Source: Hymenoscyphus infarciens
Taxonomy: Eukaryota; Ascomycota; Leotiomycetes; Helotiales; Helotiaceae
DNA: 41,363 nt
Assembly: GCA_001414345.1 (NCBI GenBank)
Contig: LLCB01000412.1
Span: 1-41,363 of the forward strand
Direction of reading: 5' to 3'
Every line of letters begins with the position of its first letter. Within the stretch, counting starts at the first letter, position 1. Shown here piece by piece: positions 23,390-36,200 of this stretch. The notes beneath the pieces were generated by a model, which did no database searches, was not told where the DNA came from, and saw nothing but the letters and a program-made list of their open reading frames with translations. Both the position numbers and the translations under genes were made by a program.

Positions 23390-26300
23390 TAACTTTTTTA
23401 TAAATAATAAATACTATAGAGTTCCTTCTTTAACTAATAATACTAATATTTAGTATTATCTAGCTAGTCTTAGAATTATAACTTTAGAAGTTAATAAAAG
23501 TCTTTTTAGAATTCCTAATAAAGCTATAGCCTTTTATAATTATACTAATATTAACTAACTATTTTTTACTATTCTTATAAAAGATCTTTATCTAATTATA
23601 AAGTAATAATTAAGATATAAGAAGTATTATAATAGTATTATATATATTCTATTATAAGTAAAGGCTTAGATTAGAGTACCTTTTTCTTAATTAAGTAGAT
23701 AATAAAAAGCTAAACTTATATTTAAGAATATATACTTATTAGATAATAAAGATATATATATAGTAGAAGGAATTAATATTCTTATTCTATTTTAAAGAAA
23801 AGGTAATTTAAAATATACTAATAAAGTCTTTAAAGAGATTAGAAACGTTATATACTAACTTAATTACTTAACTATTTTAGAGTTTAAAAAATATAAAAAA
23901 ATAACTAAAAGTAATATTTTTTCTATATCTATTTATACTATAAATATACTAATAAGAGATATTAGCCTTAAACCTACTAACTTATATAATAAAACTATTC
24001 TTACTTAGTTAAAAGAGAAAGCTATATACTTATTAGATTATAAGATATAAAAATAGAAAAGAAATAGTACTCTAGTTCCTCTTATAAATAATATTAAACT
24101 TAATAACTAATACTTTAAATTAAAATAATATAATAGATTAAAGTAGAGTATAGATAGTAATAAGTAATTAGATAATAATATACTTATAATTTTAATTACT
24201 AATATTAAGATATCTCTAGTTTTAAAGACTTTTATTAAAATTAAGTTAAAAATCTTTACTTTTAGTTTTTAATTCTTAAAAGAATAGCTAAATAAATTAA
24301 CTACTTTACTTTCTTAAGTTACTTTTAATAAGCCTTTTTTAAATCTTCTTAGTATCTTTACTAATAAACTACTTAGTAAAAGTAGTTAAAATAAAAGAAG
24401 ATAAAACTATTAATATTTTAAAAGAAAAGTAATTTAAATCTTTAAAACCTTTAATTAAAAGTATTTAGAAGTTAAAATCTAAGCTACTAATTCTTTAAAA
24501 TTTAAACTAAAACGTCTTCTTAGTTCTCTCTCTAATAATACTATTAGTTAATTTATATATTAAAGCTACTTCTATTCTCTCTTCTAAGTTACTACTAGTT
24601 AATTCTATATTATTAGTAGTATACCTCTCTCTTTTTAAAGCTAACTTACTACTTTCTATTCTTATATTTAAGTCTAGCTTAGTTATTATAAATTCTATAT
24701 TAGCTATCTCTAGTAGTATAGTTAAAGCCTCTTCTATATTAGAATTTACTAATTTAGATATTAAAACTTATTTTATAAATTCTTAAAATCGTAGTTTTAT
24801 TCTTAAGAAGTCTTAGTAGTAGAGAAAATAAATTTCTAAAATAAGCTTATAAAAGAAAATACTATTAAAGTTTATTTAAACTATCTTTTTCTATTTTTAG
24901 TTAAAAATAAAGAAATAGATTTTAATTATTTTTTATAGAATAATAACCTAATTAATAAAATACTAGACTTTTTATCTTTTAATCTTAATAATAAAGCTAA
25001 AAAGAGTCTTTTTATTATTAATAATAAGAAGAATAATAAGAAGGATAATAAGAAGGATATTATTAAATAACTTAGCTAGTTATTATTTAAAATAGAAGAA
25101 GGTTTAAAAGTAAGCTTAAACTTAATTAATCTAAGTTTTATTAATTTTAGTTAACTACTTTTAGATTTAATTTATACTTTAAATAGACTAATAATAAGTA
25201 CTTCTATAAGCTTAGTAAGCACTTCTATAAGCTTAGTAATAGTATTAAATACTTTAAATATTAATCTTAAAAAGCTTTATAGCTTTTATATTTTACTTTA
25301 TATTATTAACTTTATAATAGAGGCTTATTATCTTTCTTTTAAAGAAGGTAAATTAACTACTATAACTAGAAAATCTAAGAAATAAGTAACTAAAAAATAA
25401 GTTATTATTTAATAACTAGTATATAAACATCTATATTAGAATAACTAAGAATAAGTTTTAATATACTTTACTTATTTTATATTCTATTAAGAGTATTTAA
25501 TCTAGTTTCTCTTAAATAGATTAGTAGATATAAGAGATTAAGGTTTATTATATAGAATAGTAAAGAGAGAATTTAAAAGTTATCTTAAAAGACTTAACTA
25601 TTATTAGTTATTTATATTTAATTAACTAAGAATAAATAAATTTAATTAAGAAGAAAAACCTTAAATATTATAATTTAGATTATTTTAAGTATTATTAAAA
25701 GTATATAATTTATTAAAATAAGAGAGATAGAGAAGAGTGTTTAGTATAGAGTTTAGTTAATAACTATTATATACTTATAAAATAATATCTACTAGTATTA
25801 TCTTAACCTTTAAATATACTTTAAAAATATCTACTACTTCTATAAAGACTAACTTAAACTAGAATAATTATAATAAAAGAAGTATAAATAATTACTAATA
25901 TAAATATAAGTATATAAAAGGCTTTTACTAGATTATAGATATTATTTCTTATTTTTAGTTATTACTAATATTTATCTAAAACTACTCTTTTATAATCTAT
26001 AAAAAGATATATAACTTTCTTATAGTCTTAGCTTTTAAGTAAACCTACTAATATCTCTACTAATAAAGATACTAAAGATACTAAAGATATATTATCTTTA
26101 AAGCTTTAAACTCCTATCTTAGAATCTATATCTTTAGATTTTTAGCCTACTACTTATTATATTAGTAAAAGAAGAGCATTTTTAGAATTATAATCTATAA
26201 GCTATTATACTAGTAAAGACATAGTACTTATAAAGGTATAATCTACTAGCTATTCTATAAGCGATTATACTAGTAAAGACGTAGTACTTATAAAGCTATA

Positions 26301-29300
26301 ATCTACTAGCTATCTTATAAGTAATTATACTAGTAAAAACATAGTATTTATAAAGCTATAATCTACTAGCTATCTTATAAGTAATTATTATCTTATAAGT
26401 AATTATACTAGTAAAGATATAGTACTTATAGAGCTATAATCTACTAGCTATCTTATAAGCGATTACTATCTTATAAGCAATTACTATTCTATAAGCGATT
26501 ATACTAGTAAAGATATAATATTATTAGAACTAGAACCTAGAATTAAAGATATTAGCGTTTTAGAAACTTAATAAAAGGGTTATATTAGAACCTAGTTAAT
26601 AGAAGAAGATAAAATTAATTAGTTAAACTTAAAAAATTTATTATTATTAAATTATTAAACTTATATTATATAGTATAATTATCTTTTAGCCTTTTTAACT
26701 TTATACTAGCTTATAATATAATAATAGAATAGTATATACTTAAAGTTATTCTATCTATTAGATAATATAACTAAATAGTAGAATTCTCTATTTATATTTT
26801 TATAAAATATTACCTTTTTAAAAACTAATATTATAATCTTTATTACTCTAACTAGATCTTACTCTTCTTCTAAGACTATAGCCTTATCTTTAAATTTATT
26901 TATATCTTTTAAGATTATAAATTCTAAGCTTTTAACTAAATCTTATATACTTTTTATAACTTTAAAGATTAATTCTTTTATTAATCTTACTTTTATAGAA
27001 GTTATAAACTATTTTTAAGCCTTTTCTTCTATCTTAGCTAGTAATAGAATTAGTTTCTTAATTAAAGTAACCTTTTTTAAAGTTTACTATAGTTCTTTAA
27101 TTAAATTATCTTTATTAATTATAAAAGCTTATAGTTTATTAAGATCTTAGTTTAGCTTTAAGAATATAGATAATAAGTCTTTACTTTTAAGTATTAAACT
27201 ATATTTATCTTAAAATTAACTATCTTTTTAAATATTATTAGTTACTTTAGTAATAAATCTTTACTATTTAAGAACACCTTCTACTTATCTATTATTAGAA
27301 GTTAAATAGTCTTAGAGCTTAAAAGAATTTTATTACTAGTTTTCTCTCCTAGTAAATTATTCTTTAAAATACTAAGGTTATTCTCTAATAATAATATATC
27401 TACTACTTAGTAGAAGAATAGTTCTTTAACTTAAAAGCTAGCTACTTAAAGTAGAAATATAAGTTTATAATCTTTTTACTTATTATTAATATAAATTTTC
27501 TATATAAGATATATTTAACTCTATTATTAAACCTTTAAAATAGTAGATTTAAAGTAATAAAGCTAAAATTATACTCTTACTTTAAAACGAAATTTTCTTA
27601 ATAAGTAAGGTTTTATAAAAAGTATAAAAGATATTTAAAATTAAAGAATACTAAAATACTATTATTTCTATAATAGAATTACTATATAAATAGTAAATTT
27701 AAGATAAGATAGTAAAAGATTTATTTAATATATTAGTAAACTTATTAATAATAAAGATATATTATAATAAACCTATATTATTAGTAGTAGATATTATAAA
27801 TAAATCTTTAATTAATAAAGATTATCTTAACTTTAATATATAGCTCTTATTATCTTAAATACTACTATTATCTTTTATAACTAAAGATTTATATAAAAGA
27901 TTACTTTAAAAAGCTAGTTTATTACTTCTAATAGTAGATTTTAGTAATAAGGATAATAAAAATAATAAAGCTAGCTTTAATAACTCTAGTTCTTTATCTA
28001 AATTAGATAAATTAGATTTAGATAAATTAGAAAAGCTTATAACTAAGGATATAGATAATATCTTTAATTCTTTATCTAAATTAAATAGATTAAAAGAGCT
28101 TAAATTCTATATATAAGTATCTAGTAAGAAGAATACTTTAAAGAATCTAAACCCTAGTTTTAAATTTACTTTTATAATAAAAGGAGTAGTATTATCTTAT
28201 ATATTAATATCTAGTTAAGACTAAGGATTAGATATAGTAAAGATAAAAGCTTAATATAATATATTTATAATAAGTTATAAATTTAAAAAGACTTTTAAAT
28301 TTTATATATTAAAGTATAAAGAATCTCTTAGATATCTAAATAAGTAGTATAAGATTAGTAATTAGGTATAAAGAGTAGAGTATCTAGATTTATACTTAGT
28401 AGTATATATAATTTAGAAAGTTTTATATAAAGTTTTAACTAACTATCTTTAATATCTTAACTTACTAAAAATAGACTATTTATTATATATAAACTTTAAT
28501 AAAGTAATTTCTAAGAAAATAGATAATACTAAAATAAATATTATAGATATTATAAAGAGATAGAGTTAAATAGTTAGAAGTAATAGTCTTTTTATTAAGA
28601 TATTAGATTATAAGTCTATTTAAAAATAAAGTAAATTTTTAGCTTATAAAGGTAATAAACTAGAACCTCTTCTTTTAATATACTTAAAAGAGAGTTAGCT
28701 TAATATTTATAATATCTTTTAACTTAATATAAATAATATATATAAGAATTAAAGAGATATATATAAACTTCTCTCTTAATAATAGTAAAAAGATCTTATA
28801 AATAGAAAGTTTAGTTTAATTAATATAGTAACTCTTAATTTAATATAAATAAATAATATAAAATATAAACTAGATTTAATTTTAAATATTAAAATACTTA
28901 TAAATAAGGAAAAATATATAATAAAGGAAGTAGGTCTAAGTATACCTAGACTCTCTAATTTATAACCTAACTTAACTAATAGTACTTTATAAAATAGTAT
29001 TTCTAATAAACTTAAGAAATATCTATTTACTAATAAGATATCTCTCTTATAAGTAATAGAGGAAGAAGAGAAAGTTAACTTAGAAGTACTAATTCTAAAA
29101 AAACTAAGATCTATAGCTAGATTAAAAGCTAGATTAAAGACTAAGTTAAAAGTAATAGTAATAAAAGATCTTTATAGTATATTTTTTAATTATAAGTATA
29201 AGAATTAGATTTAATTTATCCTAATACTATATTAAAATTCTAAATCTAAGTTAATAACTATTTTTAAGTTAAGTAAAATAATTTATAAAGTTCTAGATCT

Positions 29301-30654
29301 TCTACTACTACTAATATCTAAAAATACTATTAATATATATATCTTTAACTTTACTTATATATATAACTTAGTTAATAATATAATATACTAGTATTACTAT
29401 ATAAAAGAGATTCTTTATAATAGTAGAGATAAAAAGGTTTTTTAGTTTTATTATATAGCTTTATTTATAACTTAATTTTTATTTAAAAGTTTAAGAAATA
29501 ATTATTTTAAAGTAATTAAGGTTAATATCTATTACTAGTATATATAATAGTACTTACTAAGTTATTAAAAGGCTCTAAAGCTCTATTAGATAAGGTCTTA
29601 ACTAAAAATTATAGTAGAGAAGAAGAAGAAGAATATAAAAGAGAAGGCTAAAAAGGTAAAGGCTAAGAAAGGAAAGAGAGCTATAAAAGAAAGAATAGCT
29701 AATATAAGAAAGAGAAAAGTTAAAAGTAAATATATAAAGAGATTAATAAGAAAGAAGAGTAAGAAGAAGTATTAATAAATAAAGTATATAAATATTTTTT
29801 ATCTAGATTTTAATATTTTAATAAAGAAAGTATTAAGAATACTAGTAATAATATTAATTAAGAATACTATTATTCTTATTTATAGCTTTAAATAAGAATA
29901 TTAATATAATACTAGGTTTTAATAGGTTTCCTTTATATCTTAATTCTAGTTTCTTCTACTATTAGTTAACTTTTATAATATACTTATACTCTATTAAAAG
30001 AAGGATATAATAAAGAAAAGTAATACTAAGTAATTAAGACTAAAAGAAAAATAAAAAGTATTATAAGTATAATAATTAATAAAATATATACTTAGAATAT
30101 ATAAAGTTATACTAAAAGAAAAGAATAATAAAGTAGCTTATAAAAGAAGATTAATAAAACTTCTAGTAAAGAAGTTTAAAATATATAAATATATATAAGT
30201 AAATAAAATAAAAGAAAGAAATAATAATATTATATATATAAAGAGTAATAAAACCTACTTACTTTATTTAAATATAGATATTTATATAACTTCTTTATTT
30301 AAATAATAGTATTATATATCTAAGAAGTAATAGATATTATAGCTTATTAATTTAAATTATAATAAGTTATATTTACTCTTTTCTTACTAAAGTAGTACTA
30401 CTAAATTCTATTACTATATTACTTAGAAAGCGATTCTACTTTATTATAATTCTATAGCCTATTATTATAATTCCTCTTAATATTATAATTATTCCTAACC
30501 TATTCTAGTATACTTTATAACCTAGTATACTTTCTAACTTATTACTAATTAGTATCTATTAATTAGTATAATAGATATTATAAGTAAAGTAGAGATTAAA
30601 TTAGTAATAAATATAGAATAGAGTAAGAGAAGTTAGTTAACTATAGCTTTTTAA
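23390..30654 (+). pseudogene. RIP-decayed giant ORF (~2,400 codons), unknown protein
   Basis: Frame 3 is coding-like from about 23390 to 24400. Frames 1 and 3 alternate to about 26040. Frame 1 then runs without a shift to TAA at 30652-30654, over 1,500 codons. Stops are TAA/TAG only and thinner than in the other frames. Long open runs include 29047-29200 and about 29598-29772, the latter very Lys/Arg-rich. Order: Thr/Ser/Pro/Asn-rich region, a 20-residue repeat (26209-26510), a Pro/Ser/Gln-rich stretch (about 26800-27500), a globular-looking part (27700-28700), the basic stretch (29600-29772), a hydrophobic stretch (29780-29890), and a Tyr/Asn-rich tail. If it was one gene, the protein exceeded 2,000 residues. 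No known domain is visible. Confidence 0.5.
26209..26510 (+). repeat. 60-bp tandem repeat encoding a 20-residue repeat
   Basis: Units start with ACTAGTAAAGA at 26209, 26269, 26329, 26407 and 26503, a 60-bp period lengthened by one and then two copies of an 18-bp sub-repeat. In the host frame each unit reads TSKDxVxIxL*STSYxISDY, with the TAA always at the same place (probably Gln). The sub-repeat reads YxIS(D/N)Y. Every length is a multiple of three, so the repeat expanded under coding constraint. A degenerate extra unit precedes it at about 26150-26208. Confidence 0.85.
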
Positions 30655-30699
30655 TTATAATAGAATACTTAAAGAATATAAAGTTAATTATTAAATTAT

Positions 30700-31870
30700 T
30701 TCTTAAAAGTTAAATAATAAACTTATAATTTTTATATAACTATTTAATTTATAGAAATCTAATATTATCTTTACTATTCTACTTATTAGTATTTATAAAA
30801 GAATTCTTATTTATATTCTTATTATTATATTTTAGTTTATTAAAAGTACTTTTACTTATTATATTTATTCTTATATACCTTTTTATATCTTAAAAAGGTA
30901 TCTTTTTTTTAAATTTCTTAATATTTCTTCTTTATTTATAAATCTTATTTAACTAACTATAAGCTTTCTTTCTTTTATTAAGTATTTAATATTTATTATC
31001 TTTATTTTTTATATATTTACTAGTTTTAAGAAAGTAGAAATTAGTATAATTTTTCTTCTTATACTAGAGTAGTTTATAAATTAAAATATACTTATTTAAT
31101 TAATTTAGCTTAGGTATTTATAATAGATAGAGTAGCTTATATATTTTTATAAGCTTATTTTATAATATTATAAGTATCTATTATACTTTTAAAAAGAAGA
31201 TTAATAATTTCCTAGTTAGCTTTTTAACTTAATTTATTTAACCTAACTTATATAAAATTACTAGTCTTAGTATATTCTTATAATATAAGAAAAGAAATAA
31301 TCTATAATAGTTTTTCTTAAAGATTAAAAGAAGCTTTTATTAGTAGACTTAAAAGAGTACTTAGTAAGCTATTTTTAGAATAACTAGTTTTTTAGATATA
31401 GTATAAACTACTACTAAGTCTTTTTCTAGGTTAATTTTATAGTTAACTAGTTATATACCTTATAAAGCTTTTATCTATATTAGATAGTATTTTTAAACTT
31501 TATACCTTTTAGAAAGGTCTTTATAATATAACTAGATATTAAAATACTATATTTATATTATTACTTAAAAATTCCCTATTACTTAGTAGTTCTATATTAT
31601 AATTACTTTTAAAAGAAGTTCCTACCTTTATAAAAAGACCTCTCTTTATAGAACTAGTTATCTTAACTATTTAACTCTCTTTATTATATACTCTCTTAAA
31701 TAGCTACCTTTTAGAAAACTACTTTTTAAGAAACTCTTTTTTAAGATAGTCTCTTTTAAGATAGTTTCTTATAAAATATTATCTTTTAAAAGAGAATAGC
31801 TTATTTTTATACTCTAAATCTATAACCTTCTCCTAGTATTACTTACCTTTATTATAGTCTACTTTAAAAT
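30700..31870 (-). pseudogene. RIP-decayed minus-strand ORF, unknown protein
   Basis: On the minus strand, coding-like sequence runs from about 31870 down to about 30700 and converges on the giant plus-strand remnant. Near 31600-31830 one frame holds a run of about 45 codons without a stop. A nearby TTTAAGA-type short repeat (about 31700-31780) reads as a Lys/Leu/Glu heptad-like series. Lower down (31540-30990) two frames are similarly open, so the true frame is uncertain. The composition is Lys/Asn/Tyr/Leu-rich. No family recognised. Breaks are TAA/TAG only. Confidence 0.4.
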
Positions 31871-32427
31871 ACTTTATTATATATTAATAAACTATTAATT
31901 AGTTCTTATTATTTTAATCTAAAAGGTAAAATAATAATCTATAGAATACCTCTTTACGTTACTTAAATCGGGTTTTAAGAAGACTATATTAAGCTAGTTA
32001 TCTTTTTTAATAACTTTTAAGCTAATATTAAATTTAATTAGAGTTTAGAGTATTAATTTAAGTATAGAGTTTATAGAAAAAGTATTTTAGATTAGTATTA
32101 TAAGAATTAGTAAGACTATATTTAAATAATATAGTAATAAGAGATCTATAAATAGAGAGATCTTAAGATAGTCTACTAGTAAATAAAGATTAGATATAAA
32201 GTTTAGTATTATATAAGAGTTATATAAAGTAAAAGTTTAATTATAGATCTTTTAGTAGAATTTTAAAATGTTTAAAGAGAATAATAAATATAGTAAAGTA
32301 GAATTAAAGAGTGTTTTAAACTATAAAGATATTAAGAATAGTACTTTAAGAAAGCTACGTTAAATAGTAATATAGCTTATATAAATTTAAGTTAGATAAT
32401 ATATATTAGCTTACTTATATAAGAGAA
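31871..32427. other. Spacer next to the right array
   Basis: A+T-rich sequence between the last minus-strand remnant and the reverse-orientation satellite. A weak plus-strand frame (about 32090-32360, Lys/Asn/Ser-rich) is slightly more open than the others. It is too short and too RIPed to call a gene. Confidence 0.35.
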
Positions 32428-32492
32428 GGTAATTAATAAATAAATCGATTAATTAGGATTATTATTACTAGTAAAGTAATTAATAAATAAAT
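32428..32492 (-). repeat. First unit of the right (reverse) minisatellite array
   Basis: GGTAATTAATAAATAAATCG followed by a CTAGTAA-type linker is the reverse complement of the left-array unit. The unit is cut in its TAAAT by the copia element and resumes at 40350, so the satellite was present before the insertion. Confidence 0.85.
32488..32492. repeat. 5-bp target-site duplication, copia left
   Basis: TAAAT immediately left of the 5' LTR, repeated at 40350-40354 directly after the 3' LTR. Five bp is the usual duplication for Ty1/copia integrases. Because TAAAT also occurs repeatedly in the satellite unit, the match is supported mainly by its exact placement. Confidence 0.75.
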
Positions 32493-32622
32493 TATTAAAC
32501 ATCCGTATCTATTATATAATATAGGTCTTCTTAAACCCTCTTATATATAAGTAGAGAGTAATTCCTCTTTAGAATTACTTAAGTAATATAATTATATTAA
32601 ACTTTATACTATTCTTTTAATA
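32493..32622 (+). repeat. 5' LTR of copia element (130 bp)
   Basis: Starts TATTAAACATC and ends TTCTTTTAATA. It contains a TATATAA box, a 14-bp palindrome ATTACTTAAGTAAT and an A+T-rich 3' part. It differs from the 3' LTR at about 13 of 130 positions, all transitions, with no indel. Confidence 0.93.
32544..32550 (+). promoter_or_regulatory. TATA box in the 5' LTR
   Basis: TATATAA followed by GTAGAGAG, identical in both LTRs (40271-40277 in the 3' copy). By position it is the likely core promoter of the element. Confidence 0.6.
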
Positions 32623-32632
32623 GGTTATAAGC
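32623..32632 (+). promoter_or_regulatory. Primer-binding site, half-tRNA-iMet type
   Basis: GGTTATAAGC begins directly after the 5' LTR. One G to A change from GGTTATGAGC makes it complementary to the anticodon loop and stem (GCUCAUAACC) of initiator tRNA-Met. This is the internal half-tRNA primer known for copia, in contrast to the tRNA 3'-end primers of most LTR elements. The changed base sits in a TpG, as RIP predicts. Confidence 0.75.
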
Positions 32633-32842
32633 TTAGAATTCTACCTTAGACTTATTAATTAAATTACTACTAAGTCTTTAAATAATTCCTTAACCTAGTA
32701 TAAGCGTGTTCTACTAATAGATATACGAGTTATTATAATTTAAAAACAGGATCTCTTATATCTATTATACCTAGTATTACTACTCTTAATTTATCTTAAT
32801 ATATATTATAATAAAAGTGCTAAAACACCTAAGTACTAAAAT

Positions 32843-32865
32843 GCTAGGTTAACCTCTAACCTAGC
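32843..32865 (+). promoter_or_regulatory. Hairpin in the copia 5' leader
   Basis: Perfect 9-bp stem GCTAGGTTA / TAACCTAGC with loop ACCTC, within the roughly 610-nt untranslated leader between the primer site and gag (32633-33233). The symmetry survives RIP intact. It could be a dimerisation, packaging or primer-annealing structure, or chance. I see no other gene in the leader. Confidence 0.45.
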
Positions 32866-33233
32866 TTATATAGCTTCCTAGTAGTAAAAAACTTAGTAAT
32901 CTTAAAGAAGTTAAAAACACTAACCTCTTAATATACTACCTAGATAGCTTATAAAATTATATTAATATAAGCGAAAGTTTTAAAATAAATATATTAGAAG
33001 AAATAAGGTCTTAAGAGATTACTAAGAGCTAATTTAGAATAAGTTAAGAAAAGCTAGGAGTAGTTTTAAGAAGGCGCTTCCTAGCCTATTAAATAATAAA
33101 GAAGATAAGATAGTACTTACCTATATTATACTTTAGACCTAATCTTTTTCCTTATTATACTTAAACTCTTTTTTAAACTTATTCTAAACACTTTTATAAA
33201 GATAACCTACTTAAAGACTTTAACTATATACTC

Positions 33234-36200
33234 TCTAATCTAGAATCCGAATCTAAAACCGAATCTAAAACTAATACTAGCTCTAATACTACTAAACTAT
33301 TCTTATTAGAAAACGAACTTCTTTCTTCTCTAAGCCTTATAAACATTTTTAGACTCTATACTAAAGAACCTTTACCTATTACTTCTACCTCTTCTACTCC
33401 TAGTCTACTTAGCTCTTCTTAATTATATCTATTAAAAATTAAACTTAGAATAATATCTAAGAGCTTAATAAAGCTAACTAAACTAAATAGGAAAGACGAG
33501 TTATTAATAGCCTCTATATTAAAAACTACTACTATAAGTAGCTTATTATCTATAAGAAGTAGTAACTAGATACTCTCCTAGTAGTATAAGCTATAGGTTT
33601 TAGATAAGCTACTATTCTAGAGCTAATAGTAGCTAAGAAGAAAGAATATAGAAAGGAGGATAAAGAATAGATTAAATTCTTAGACGTTAGATCTTATATA
33701 ATATATAGTAAGTATAGCTTCCTAGCTAAGAACTATATTAAGAATAATAGTAATAATATTCTATAACTTCTTATAAAACTTAAGAATAGATTTTATCTTA
33801 AAAGATTAGTATAATTTAATTAACTTATAAGCGAACTCTTATTCTTATAGCTTAACGTCTTTGCCTCTATTTAAAAGTATAACTCTTAGTTCCTCTAGAT
33901 CGATTATAAGCTCTTACTTATCTTATTAGACGCTAAACTTAAAGATCCTTAGTTTAGCTAACTTTATATATTTAGCTTTACTTTATTATATAACACCTTT
34001 AAAGGATATTAGGCCTAGACTTATAACTATATTAATAATACTAGCTATATTATATCTATTAGTAAACTTATAGTAGTAGTCTAAAAAGAGGAATAACGTA
34101 TAACTATAGATACTAATAATATAATAATAGGTATACTTGCTTATAAATAATCTAGAACTAATAAAATACTAAAATATATATACTATAGTAAAATATATTA
34201 TCTAGAAGTAAACTATATTAAGAAATATCTTTACTTAAAGCTAGCTTATAATAAGTAAATAGCTAATAAGGTAGCTATAAAAGCTGTTAAACGTAAGAAG
34301 CGTCCTTACTTTTAAGGTAATACCTAGAATTAGAAAAAGAAGTTAAAAGATAAGAATACTAAGACTACTACTATAGTATTTATAAGACTATCGGTTATTA
34401 ACTAAAACAACGAAGCTAACTACTACTCTATCTCTTATTAGACTTAGATAGTATATCTTATACTAAATCTTAAAGTACTAAGAGCTTTAACGTCTAAATC
34501 CTTATTATAAAGATAGATTATTAATAGTAGGTACTCTAAATCTATTTATTACTAGAAGTTACTCTTTATAAATCTAAGGCCTCTAAACGCTAATAAACTA
34601 TAAGTAGTAGTAGGTATTAGTAGAATACGATTACTTATTATCTCTAAAAGAATAGTAAAGTTAGTTATAGAAATAGAAACTAGACTATAGATACTACTAC
34701 TCTTTAATATACTCTACTACTCTACTTTAAGAGCTAACCTTCTTTCTTTTTTATAGCTACTAAATAAGAGACTCTAGATAGACTTATAGAAAACATATAA
34801 GCATATTTAAACTCTACTAAACGCTAAAACCCTATACGTCTATAAACTTACTATTAAAGGTAACCTCTAGATATTAATACTAGGAACTCTTTCTAGTATT
34901 ATAATTTAGCCTATAGAGTATAAAGGACTTCTAGTACTCTTAAGCTAATATAAGCTCCTACTATGCTCTTGCTTATACTCTAAAACATTAGCTAAAGCCT
35001 AGATCACTTATATTAATAAGCTAGTAAATATAACTTAGTATACTTACTTAGAATATATAAGTAATAAAGTAATTAAGACACTTTATAAAAGATCTTATAG
35101 TATAGATAAAAAGATATATATAGAAGACTATACTTATACTACTTATATAGAAGAGTATATAAAATCAGTTTCTTATTTAAACTATATAGAGCCTAGACGT
35201 TACTCTATAGAATTAGTATATATAGACGTTATAGAACCTCTAAAACCTAGACTATTTAGTTTTTAATACTAGGTATACTTTTACTATAATAAAATAAAAG
35301 ACGTAGAAGCTTATAATATAAAATATAAAAGCGATATATTAGCTCGTTTTAAGAAATATAAAGCTACTTATAAGCGCTCTAAATAATAGATCTATTATAT
35401 TTATAGTAATAATAAGGGTAAATATATTAGTATTACTCTTAGTAAATATCTTAAAGAAGAAGATATTATACTTAAAACTATAATCTTAAATAATCTTAAG
35501 ATAAATAGAGCTGTTGAACGCCTAGGCTAAACCTTATAGTAGATAGTAGAGATAATAAGAAGGTATTACTTTAACTTTCACGTTAACTACTTTTAGTCTA
35601 AATTATTATAAACCTTTATCTATTTTTATCAAAGACGTATTTATATAGCTACTAAGATTTCCTCTTTTAAGGCTATTACTAGCTTATACTCTTATATTAA
35701 TTATTTAAGAATTATAGGGTTATAGTATATAGTTCTTAAAAATAAGCTTAAAAAGAGTAAGCTTAAAAAGGCTTAAACTTTTTCTAGATACCTAATAAGC
35801 TATAAAAGAGATTATATTAAGTAGATCTAGACTACTAATAAGAAAATTGTTTAAGCTAATAATATTTATATTAATAAAATATAAGTTAACCTATAAGAGA
35901 AAGAACTAATACTTAAAGTCCTTACTTCTAAGATTACTCTAGACTAACGACTTAATAAAGTAGATTCTAATTAATAATAAAGTAAGATAGTTAATCTTAA
36001 AGCTAACCTTATATTTAAAATTAAGAGAGCTACTATAGATACTACTAAAGTAGTTATAAAGCTAATTAAGGAGTCTTATAAACATAAGTTATAGACTACT
36101 AGTAAGATATATTAGTAAGAGATAAAAGATTAAAGACCTATACTTCTAAGAGAAAGAAGTTAAATAAAGAAACTATAAGTATACCTAAGACCGGGCTACT

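Noticed and set aside
32428..32492. Terminal inverted repeat of the 30-kb block beyond the satellite
   Set aside because: The sequence just inside the left array (2326 onward) does not match the reverse complement of that just inside the right array, so only the satellite itself is inverted.
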